Assembly (NCBI RefSeq): GCF_037975245.1
Contig: NC_092580.1
Location: 34,691,001-34,755,000 of the forward strand
DNA: 64,000 bases
Source: Apostichopus japonicus
Lineage: Eukaryota > Echinodermata > Holothuroidea > Aspidochirotida > Stichopodidae
Direction: 5' to 3'
The notes beneath the pieces are model-generated. The model was given only the letters and a program-made list of their open reading frames with translations, did no database searches and had not been told where the DNA came from. This document shows positions 25,501 to 37,500 of the stretch, piece by piece (positions within the stretch are counted from its first letter, which is position 1; each line of letters begins with the position of its first letter). Made by a program: the position numbers and the translations under genes.

Positions 25501-28500
25501 ACTTAAAAATAACAAACAAATTAAAAGTGAAATCATCTCTATAGTGAGTTTGATTTTGTGATGCATGCATTGTTTATTCAAAATAACATAGTTTTAACAA
25601 CTGTTAGATCATATGATAATGACATTGTTATTTGGACTTTTGACTGGGAATAACTACTATAGTCAGTATTGCAAAGTTTAGAACACTGCAAAGTTCGGAC
25701 ACCCCTAAGAAATACACGATTTCACCATCACAACCTATAGCAACAGCCAATTTCACGAAAGACTACAAAGCTACAGTGATTTTCTCTCCAAAATGACCTG
25801 TGTGCAAGTAAGTACTTACATATTTGTCAATAAAATGACAGAGATCTATGAAGTCTGTTATAATTACTGAAAGAGCAACTGCGCCACCAATTTTATCACC
25901 AGCGCCACACTGTGGGACCGGGTGTCCGAACTTCGCAATACTCTAGCAAAGAAATACCAGTTCCACAATCACGAAGAAACTTCTTGGAATACAACGTGAA
26001 AACAGTTTGCAGGAAAGAAAGTTTGGCCGTGTATCGTAATATAACACAATTCTCCCACCATATCAAGTATATTTTCAGGTGATTTATACCAGAAGATATA
26101 GTTTTGGGGTGTTTTAAGGCTTAGGTGTCCGAACTTCGAAGTGTCCATGCTACCAAAAATACAGGATTAAAGTTGACTTTGTTCTACTAGATTGCACAAC
26201 AGTTTGGATGACAGAGTTTTTAATAAAAATAGCAGAGGTATATAACAATTCTTTTTTATTATAGGGCCTGAAGTTGTCAAATGTTACAAAAGTGCCATCA
26301 TTGGAGAGTTTCAAAAGTGGTAAGTTGCTCCGTGAAATTAAGCATAGTAGATTCTAAGCATTACATAGTGAACCTTTAATGTTTGTGACTGATTGTGTAC
26401 TCCTGTGAAATTAAGCATAGTAGATTCTAAGCATTACATAGTGAACCTTTAATGTTTGTGACTGATTGTGTACTGTGTATTTCCTGTGAAATTAAGCATA
26501 GTAGATTCTAAGCATTGCATAGTGAACCTTTAATGTTTGTGACTGATTGTGTACTGTGTATTTCCTGTGAAATTAAGCATAGTAGATTCTAAGCATTGCA
26601 TAGTGAACCTTTAATGTTTGTGACTGATTGTGTATTGTGTATTTCCTGTGAAATTAAGCATAGTAGATTCTAAGCATTGCATAGTGAACCTTTAATGTTT
26701 GTGACTGATTGTGTACTGTGTATTTCCTGTGAAATTAAGCATAGTAGATTCTAAGCATTGCATAGTGAACCTTTAATGTTTGTGACTGATTGTGTACTGT
26801 GTATTTCCTGTGAAATTAAGCATAGTAGATTCTAAGCATTGCATAGTGAACCTTTAATGTTTGTGACTGATTGTGTATTGTGTATTTCCTGTGAAATTAA
26901 GCATAGTAGATTCTAAGCATTACATGGTTAACCTTTAATGTTTGTGATTGATTGTGTATTTCCTGTCATAATTGATTAGCAGGTGATAGTGGTTACTTTC
27001 AGTGATGAATCACCATGGTAAACCTAGGATATGACTAAGTTTGGCTAACTGTGAGGTATACGTATTCTGATAGACATGTGTAATCTATTTTGTGTCACAT
27101 TTAGTTTAGTATTGAACCAATTTTGTTTATTTTGTTTGTAAATTTACCAGAATTTACCAACTAATGGAAATATTGGTATCTTTTAGAATCTGTTTGTGGT
27201 AATATGAACCACAAAGCATAAAATGTTTCATCTTCTCTCTGTGTTTCCAGAGGCTAGTGGTAAAGATAGACATCAACACACAACACCAAGAAAAGATAAT
27301 GACAACAGACATGAAAATAAACAACAACGAGAGGCAAAGCCCTTAAACAGAGCAGTTAGCCCAAGGTATGTGTTTGTGTTTCATATTTATCATTGGGGAT
27401 ACATACCAGCTGAGCCTAATGTATTTGACATTGTGATACAAGTACTCCTTATTCCATGCCTGTTCATTTTCACTCCCTCTCACTGGATTATCAAGGTCCT
27501 GTAAGTACTTTAGTATACACATATCTCCACTAGGGGTATGTGGCTGACATTGTAATGTCAGGCTCACTACATAGTTATTCATTGTAAACCAATTGCTCTG
27601 AATCCAAATAATTTGGAAAATAAAACCAATTTAGCTGGTCATGAATAGCTTGGAAAGCATTTCTGTTAAATATGCTGCATTTTCCAAGCTTCATTGTAAT
27701 ACTTCAAATTATATAAAGTATATCTTCCAGCTGTGAATCATTGTAATGTCACATACCTGGATGCTTGTATGTGGTTTCTTGTCATTCAGGTCTGGTTCAG
27801 AGGGTTTTAATGAAGAGAAGCCAACTCCAAGAAGAAGGACATCAAGCAAAGGTCTCATCTCATCTGGGGTAAGTGTTTGGACATACTTCAGATATGTAAT
27901 GTGGCCAGGGGAAGGAATGTAGTAGGCAAGAGTGGAACAAATACATCAATGAATGGGAACATCTGGATAGGTTTTTTATTGTAGTTGCTTAAAGCAATCC
28001 TATAAAGATGAGTTATTCCTGTATTCTGGGCTTGAATATTTAGACTGGAATTGGAATTGTCTGGTGGAAGATTTTGATACATTGTCCTCGTAGTTTGTAT
28101 TTTTCTCTTTCTAACAATGTGAAAGTTGTCCCCATTTGACGTTTTCTTCTTGTAGAAATCTGGTTTTCAAATTCACCAGTTTCTCACCAAAAGCTTTGTT
28201 TGCTCGAACGCATCAATATAGTGATTGACATAGTGCAGGTAAATAGGCACAGCGAGCGACTTGAAGTTAGCACTCCCATTTCCTCAGCAAATACACACTG
28301 GCGTGTACACGCACAGGTGATTGCCTATTATATATTACATACACATTGCAAACGTATACAGCCTACCATGCCCAGTTGGTATATGTACATAGCGTTGCAC
28401 AAAATACACTCTCACACTCAAACCACAGTTCATAAACTGGTCTTGGAATTCGCTGAATAAAATTCACGGATTAAATTTACATTAAAAGGAACTTGAAAAG

Positions 28501-31500
28501 TATTTGGAACACCAAAAGATGAAACTTGGCGGGATCGATGTCAGAGCAGAATGTAGTCTCGAGAAGCTTAGGCTTTGCAGAACCGTCCGATTGTAAACGT
28601 TAGAGTGGCCTACATGCGAACATTCTTCACGTTGGAGCTGAACAGGGGGATGTATAAACAACTGTTCAAACTTATCTTGTGTTACACAAAAATCACGAAA
28701 TCCTCAATGCACTACATATATGACGGCTTAACGATTTCTTTAAAACATATAATTTATAAGAACTTACACTGAAAATTAAGGAAGAAATTAATCTGTTTTC
28801 AAACGCAGTTTATGTTGTGATTACTGTAGGAACTGTATGGAGCGTGGGTTATGTCGCAATCTGCATTTGCGTTATGTACTGTTCAAAGTATATTTTGAAA
28901 TATCCATTGTACACGATTAAAAAATCTTTTCTCAGTCAAACTCAACATTAGCGTTCTCATATTTGAAAACATGTTTGGAATATTATTATTGTTTTCCAAG
29001 GTAACTTCTAAGGGCTACCAGACAATTCTTTTAATGAAATTCATTTGCTGTGGCATAGTTAATACTTAAATTGGGATTCTAATAAAGTTTTCTTTTAGTC
29101 ATTGCTAGAGATTTTACTTCAATCACCACAAACCTGACCCTAACTCTAATTGATTGATCGATTGATTGATTGGGGAAGTATGCTAAAGGCTTGTTTGCAC
29201 AAGGTCTGAACTTGTAGTGCAACTAATGTATGAGCACTCAAAATGATCTGTATTGTAAAGTGTATTATATGATTTTGGGCAACCCAGCACAGGTTATCAT
29301 CAAGGCAGAGAACAGGGCTCTGAAAGATTGCTCTGATTTAACTTTTAATTCCCATTCAATGGAATTCTGTAATGAATCAAAGCTGACCCCATATAAAATA
29401 TGACCTGTTTATTAATGTATCAAGGAATCTCACGCTACCAATGTTTTTAATTTGTGGTGACTATGATCTTCTTCATGAATCAGTGTGGTCCATATTGATC
29501 TAGAGTGAATGGTATAAAAATCTTTTTGTACAATATATTCTTTCCATTCAGATCTTTATACTACAGTCTGAAACATAATGCTGACAATTTACTGATGCTC
29601 TTCTTGTAAACTTCATTAGTGATAAATACTGCATACCTTAACATATTTAACTGTGGATTAAGTTGGTAATGTTGATGTGTTACTTTATACAGACTATTAG
29701 TGATTGGGATGACATTTTTATCTTTGGATTACGTTTGTTAATGATGTGATGTTGATGTGTTATTTTAAACAGACTATTAGTGATTGGGATGACATTTTAA
29801 TCTTTGGATTAAGTTTGTTAATGATGTGATGTTGATGTGTTATTTTAAACAGACGATTAGTGATTGGGATGACATTTTTATCTTTGGATTAAGTTTGTTA
29901 ATGATGTGATATTGATGTGTTACTTTATACAGACTATTAGTGATTGGGATGACATTTTTATCTTTGGATTAAGTTTGTTAATGATGTGATATTGATGTGT
30001 TACTTTATACAGACTATTAGTGATTGGGATGACAATTTTTATCTTTGGATTAAGTTTGTTAATGATGTGATGTTGATGTGTTACTTTATACAGACGATTA
30101 GCGATTGGGATGATGACTCCGATATTCTAGATGATCTCTCAGACAAGAAATCAACAGGACTACCGCTCACGGTATGTTGGAATATCTCTGCCCTATGAAG
30201 CTGACAAACTCTGTGTGTGAATGTCTCAGCCTAATTACATAATACTCAATGCCCTATGAAGCTGACAAACTCTGTGTGTGTAATGTCTCAGGCTAATTAA
30301 AACCTACTCAATGCACTATGAAGCTGACAAACTCTGTGTGTGAAATGTCTCAGGAATCATAAATGATTCTTTTATTTGTTGTGATAGTTTCTCTCTCTTT
30401 GTCAAGAAGTGAGAAATGCCTTCCAAGTAGTTATTATATTGGAGGTGACATCAAAGGAAATGTTATTCTTAATAAATGTTTCAAACATGTCATGTGGTTG
30501 TCTATTTTGCCATAGTTTTTGAAAGACATTTTACAACCACTGAATGTTCACTCAAACCGATATTTCTTACACACTTTGAATATATACTGTGCATATGTCA
30601 AGCATAAAATTCTTGAAAGAGAGCATGTTGTTTTCAGTACTAATTCAATCTTACTTCAATTTTGTTCCTGTTTCTCCATACAGTTTGGAAGTAACAGACG
30701 TTCTAATGAAATACCAAATTCTCCATCGCCAATTCAGGAAATAGATGAAAGAAAAGGTAAGGCTTCCTAAGATGTTTCTCTTTGATACATTTCATCAGTA
30801 TGGTTGCCTTATTCCTTGCCAGGAGGCATTGGTAAGGCTTCCTGAGATGTTTCTCTTTGATATATTTGATCAGTATGGTTGTCTTATTCCTTGCCAGGAG
30901 GCATTGGTTAGGATTCCTGAGATGTTTCTATATGATATATTTGATCAGTATGGTTGCCTTATTCCTTGCCAGGAGGCATTGGTTAGGATTCCTGAGATGT
31001 TTCTCTTTGATATATTTGATCAGTATGGTTGTCTTATTCCTTGCCAGGAGGCATTGGTAAGGCTTCCTGAGATGTTTCTGTTTGATATATTTGATCAGTA
31101 TGGTTGCCTTATTCCTTGCCAGGAGGCATTGGTAAGGATTCCTGAGATGTTTCTCTTTGATATATTTGATCAGTATGGTTGCCTTATTCCTTGCCAGGAG
31201 GCTCTGGTAAGGCTTCCTGAGATGTTTCTCTTTGATATATTTGATCAGTATGGTTGCCTTATTCCTTGCCAGGAGGCATTGGTAAGGCTTCCTGAGATGT
31301 TTCTATATGATATATTTGATCAGTATGGTTGCCTTATTCCTTGCCAGGAGGCATTGGTAAGGCTTCCTGAGATGTTTCTCTTTGATATATTTGATCAGTA
31401 TGGTTGCCTTATTCCTTGCCAGGAGGCTCTGGTAAGGCTTCCTGAGATGTTTCTCTTTGATATATTTGATCAGTATGGTTGCCTTATTCCTTGCCAGGAG

Positions 31501-34500
31501 GCTCTGGTAAGGCTTCCTGAGATGTTTCTATATGATATATTTGATCAGTATGGTTGCCTTATTCCTTGCCAGGAGGCATTGGTAAGGCTTCCTGAGATGT
31601 TTCTCTTTGATATATTTGATCAGTATGGTTGCCTTATTCCTTGGCCAGGAGGCATTGGTAAGGCTTCCTGAGATGTTTCTGTTGATATATTTGATCAGTA
31701 TGGTTGCCTTATTCCTTGCCAGGAGGCATTGGTTAGGATTCCTGAGATGTTTCTGTTGATATATTTGATCAGTATGGTTGCCTTATTCCTTGCCAGGAGG
31801 CATTGGTAAGGCTTCCTGAGATGTTTCTCTTTGATATATTTGATCAGTATGGTTGCCTTATTCCTTGCCAGGAAGCATTGGTAAGGCTTCCTGAGATGCT
31901 TCTTTTTGATATATTTGATCAGTATGGTTGCCTTATTCCTTGCCAGGAGGCATATCTTCTGTGTTTCCTCAATCAGATCTGATCTGAATTTTCCCATCTG
32001 ATCTGATTCTGACTAATTTTTGAATTTATTTGAAGGTGCCTTCAAAACTCAAGATGATAAGAACAATCGCGTCTCAGAAAGTCCAGATGTAACCCCAAGA
32101 AATACCCGATCCCAGGTCAAAGGTCAGCAGGACAAAATATTGGACCATAGCCCAGCCGTGAATGATGACGTATTCGATGAGAACAGTGGTATGTCTGTTT
32201 CTTGAGGTTGATGCAGATCTAATTTATTTAGATGATTAGATCTATGTCTAAATAAAATAAAACTGTTAGCAAACTGCTTATCCACTACAGAGCCTGTGTA
32301 GGAGAATGTGTAAAAGTAAGTTGGCCTGATGATTCAATCCTAGCAGGATCTTCTTCAAAGGCTAAATGACAAGTAACCGTAATAGAAGGGACAGAAACAC
32401 GCACGGAATACAGACAGGTTAATGAGCATGGTGAACACAAAGAGATAGATGTAAGGGGATTGGTAGACATGGGATGGAGAGAAGAAAGAAAGAAAGATCT
32501 ATGTCTGTAATACTTCCAGCTCAGGTTTATTATTCAGTGTGACATTATGTGACTGTTCAAGAACAGCTCACTTTGATACATCTAGTATTCCTGTACTGTG
32601 AATTGTTGTTCATGAGCAAATAAATAGAACTGACCAGGATAACTTTGGTAGTTTACAAAAGATTGGTACATTGATGAATGGTATTGTCTACGCACATCTC
32701 TAGTAGGTCAGAAATGGCTCTAATTTAAACGTAAGGACTTCACAGAGTTAAGTGAAATGGGCAGTTTCTACAGTAACAGTTAATATCCTTCATGCAATAA
32801 TAGAAAGGAACCTAGTGAACTTCATTCTTGCTAAATAAATCTTAGGTAGTATTTAGTTTGTTTTATAACAGCATTAAATTTTAAAATTAATTTTTTGAAG
32901 TGACCTGTGAAATATGATGTTTTCTATTATTTACTTTCTTTAGATTCCAACTGGGAGTCAGAGGTTAGTTTCTGACAATTTTTTTCTATTTGGTTGAACC
33001 TTCCTGTTTGTAGAAGCATTCACACTTTAGGAATTCATCCCTAAGAATTCACTTTTGTGGTCAGTAAACCTGTTTGTGTTTACTTTGACTTAAACTGAAA
33101 AGATTGTAAGCAGAGTTTGTGGAGTGTTGTTCATACATCGGTAATATTTTGCGTAAACTGGTCATCCCTCAACCTTAAATGTTTGTTTAATTCATATTTA
33201 CAGGCTGATGATATTCTACCCTCAGACAATTCCATCGGGAATGGTAAGTTGCTTCTACAGTGATATTTAGTGGACCTGCTGGAGCCACAAATGCTGTGCT
33301 GGTTCTTGTTAAGTTGGAGGTTCAAGAAAAAATTTAGACATTTTAAGTAAATCTAGTACATATATGTCAAATAGAAAGTTGCAGTCCTTTACCATGTTTC
33401 AAGTAGTGTAATAATAAGTATGGAAGAATTCCAAATTATTCTCTTTAGCTGTTTAAGGGGTCGATAATGATTATAATGGTAAATCAAACTTGTTACAGCA
33501 AGTAATAACTGTAGTAGATTGTGTGAATATTCTGGAAGTGGTTCTATTTATTTTGATTATGCGACAGTAAATTAATGATTATATGTGTGGTTGTCAAAGC
33601 ATTTTAGACACAGTTTCACTGATACAACAAAACAGTGTACCAATAGGTAGATGTGTATGAACAATGCTGCAATACATATAAAATATGTCACAGCACAACA
33701 GTGTACTTGCCTTATAGATAAACTCAGCTAGACTTTTAGCCAACACTGAATTAAAATCCTTGAGGGATTCACATCAACTGACAGGAATGCATCTTTAAGT
33801 GGTTTACCTTTACAAGGCTGTTTACATTTGTCAGCTCCGACAGGTTACACACCAAGTCAAGTCCAAGACAATAACCTTGCTAATCGGAACAAGTCAGTCT
33901 CTCCTGTAGGAAGTGGACATGGTGCAAAGAGGAATGGTTCACCAATCAGTGAAGAGGAAAATTCATTTGATGAAACAGACAATGAAGAAGAGGAAGAACC
34001 TGCGAGATACAGGGACTCATCTCAGAAGAAGGTCTGTATAATATTTACTATTCAGTTGTCATCAAGCTGATAGTTTAGTTTAGGCTAGAAATGTAAGCTA
34101 GATACTAGAAACATTTAATAAAATTAACTGGGCATTTTATTGGAGAGTTGAAGCTCACAGGTGAAGAACTTACTTCTTGTGAAGTAACCTTTGTGGAGCA
34201 TAAAAGTTAATATGCCAAACCTTGTAGATCAATGGAAAAGGATAAATTTCTTTGGATTTATCATAATATGAATTGTTTGAATTGAGCATAATATGATGCT
34301 AAATATTATATCTTTAAAGGTCCATGCTAAGGATGAGGATATATATAAATCCAAGGATGATAGAACAGATGTGATTCCAGAGATGAAGCAAATAGAGGAT
34401 GGACAGCTGGAAAGATCTGAAGGAAACCAAAATGGGATTACTTCAAGAAAGAGTTTGGCAGAATTAGAAATGAAACAGAATGTGTCAGTTGAAGATCATG

Positions 34501-37500
34501 AGCAACTGGAAAGAGAAAGGAAGGAGTTGGAAGAGGACAGAAGGAGACAAGAGCAAATGTTTGAAGAGAGATTGAGAGAGGTAAAGGCAGAACAAGAAGA
34601 GATGAAGGAAAAAAGACTGAAACAAGTGCAGGATCTAGAGGCAGAGAAGAAACGTGTTCAAGATGAAGCCCAGAAACAACGAAAGATATTTGAAGAAGAA
34701 AGAATGAGATTAGAAGAGGAAAGTCGTAGGAAAGAAGAAGATCTCCACAGAGAAATGGAGAGGAAACTGAACGAGGCTAAGGAGATGGAGATAGAGAGAT
34801 TGGAGGAAGAGAAACAGAAGATGCAAGATGAGTTGATGGCAGAGAGACATCGAATTGATGAGGAGAGGAGACGACTGGAGGAGAGGAGGATACTGCAAGA
34901 GGAGAATGAGACGGAGATGCAGGAAAGTAAGGAGAATGAGGAATTTGGCAAGATACAAGCAGACAGACAGAGGTTAGAGGAGGAAATCAACGAACAAAGA
35001 AAAGCTGTGGAAATGGAGAAGGAAAAACTTGAAAGAGAAGGAAAAGAAGAGAGAAATGCACTAAGAATTGAGAGGCAGAAGTTGGAGGAAGACAAAATAG
35101 GAATTGAGAAGGTTAAGGCAGAGGCAAAGCAGATAGAGGTGGAAAAGAAAAGGTTAGAAGAGAAAAGGATGGCATTGGAAGATGCAGAGAAGGATGCAGA
35201 CGATATTAAAAGAGAACGAGAGAGACTGGAAGAAGAAAAAAATAAGATTGATAATGCTTGGAAGGAGGTGGGTCAGATGCAGGAAGAAAAGAGGAAACTA
35301 GAACAGGAGAGGAAAAAACTAGAAGCAGGAAAAGCAGATGCAGAGAAGTTAGAGAGAGAGAGGCAGAAGATGGAGGATGAACGGAAACAGTTTGAGGAGG
35401 TGAGGAAGGAAGCAGAGAGAATAGAAATAGAAAAAAGGAAGTTAGGGGAGGAGAGACAGCGCTTGGCCGATAAAGCAAAGAAAGATGCTGAACAAGTCCA
35501 GATGGAGAGAGTTAAATTAAATGAAGAGAGGGAAGAATTGCAGAATGCAAGACAGGAAGCAGAACAGGTTAAAGTAGATAAAGAACACTTAGAGGAAGAA
35601 AAGAGGAAGTTAGATGAAGATAAAAGGAAGGTGGTAATAGAAAAGAAACAAAAAGAACAATTTGAAATGGAAAAGGAGAATCTCAAAGAAGAAAAGAAAA
35701 ATTTGGAAGCTGTCAAAAGAGGAGAGACAAACCTCGTGGAGTTTGAGAGGCAGAAATTGGAACGAGAGAAAGAGCAATTGATACAGAGTAGGAAGGAAGA
35801 CGAAGAAAGGATGAAGAAAGAGAACGAGAGATTGGAAGGTGAGAGGAGAGAGCTGGAGAAGATTAAGAGGAAAGAAAAAGAACTGAGAGAAAATGTAAAG
35901 ATGAAGTTACAAGATGAAATACAACAAATGAAGGCCAAACAGAAAGAAGAGGAAAATAATATGAGAAACATGCAGGCTAAAATAAAAGAATTGACAGAGA
36001 AGAACATGACACTAGAGAATAGAGAGAGAAGTACAATTGAGAAGAAAGAACAAGATTTTAGAAGTGGAGAACAAAATGGTCACATGAAGGAGGCTTGGAA
36101 TGTTGAACCTATGCTAACAATGGAGGAGAGACAACAACAACAACACAGTGTTGCATTGGATAGGCTGGCCAATGGCTTGCCTATTGAACACAACACTGTG
36201 TTGGATAGGCTGGCCAATGGCCTGCCAAGAGGAGAGCAAGGTATAGGTAGATTGCAGTATCCTGGAATGAGGAATCAGGACTTGAATGGGAGTGAAGTAG
36301 ACTCAGAAGAAGCAGGTGAATTAATATTTGATGCAAACGTTACTGGTGGACTCACCGAGAAACCAAGGAAAGAGAAAGAAGAATGGTATCTACAGGGCCT
36401 TCTAGGTGGTGCTGCCCCAAGAAGCAGGTAATGTCAACCCCCCCTCCCCCTCTCCCCTATTCCTTTTCATTCCTCTTCACCCCCATCCTTGTCTTCTTTC
36501 TTGTTTGTAAAATCCCCAAAACTTTCACTAAAAGCAAAATGATAAGAATCTAATTGTTTCATGAATTCATGGTTTGCTCAATTTTGGAGATAAAGATTAT
36601 TGAAATGATTTGTTTTTTTAATATTTTGAAATGTTGAACAACAATAAGGAATATATTCAGAGAGATAACTTCAAATTGCCCTTGCATTCTTTCATTGCTC
36701 AATTGTTAGCAATCATCATTAGTGCTTTGAATATTCATAAAGTGACTTAATCATATCTTTAAACCCTAAAACAGGATATCCTGATACCGATATGTCATTT
36801 TTTATTTCAATGATGTTACTTTGTAATTTTGTGCCAATGCCATCATAACTAGCATTTTAAAATATTTCCTTAATTTTTTTTTACCTTTGCAGAAGAAGTC
36901 AAAAGAAAATGAGATCGTTGAATGTGAATGGCAATGGGAGTCCTTCAGTGCATATGGTGAGTGCTATGAGTTTTCTCTGTTGTACACATAGCTATAATAG
37001 AGACCCCATCCATGAAATCATCCCACTTAACATAGAATAGCCTAACATAGCTTGACTTTGATTCACTCTCATACATAATCTTCCATGATTGGATTTTTTC
37101 TTTTCAGTGTTGATTATAGTTTGAGAAACTACTTCAGTTTGATTTTTCTATTCTTTGATGTAAACCTTTGTCCTGTCGTTCCATTTATTTTAAGGTACAT
37201 TTACAGTTTTAAGAATTAATTTTATTTGACCTTTTATCTTCTTGCTAGAACAATTGGCAGGAACTGCTGGATGAATATGATGGTTTGGATTATTCCTCCT
37301 CATCAATGGGAGATGGGGATGAAGATGATTCGATTGGTAATCTCTCCCCAGTGACTGCCTCTACGCCCATGGTTCCCACCGGTTCATCACCTATGTTCCC
37401 TGCTGGATCTCTACCCATTTCTTCTACCTTCCAACTCTCACAAACTGGTGGTGAGAAACCTATCACTTCTACAAACCATTTTAGACTTTACAAATGCTGG

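Noticed and set aside
30745-31671. 308-codon open frame of 25-residue repeats (LPEMFLFDIFDQYGCLIPCQ)
   Set aside because: The 75-bp unit is stop-free in this frame only, and the frame differs from that of exon 13. Treated as intronic minisatellite.
34658-36007. Ser/Phe/Leu-rich open frames of 145, 90 and 244 codons on the - strand
   Set aside because: Complement of Glu/Lys-rich coding DNA (gag/aag read as ctc/ctt); shadow of exon 18.
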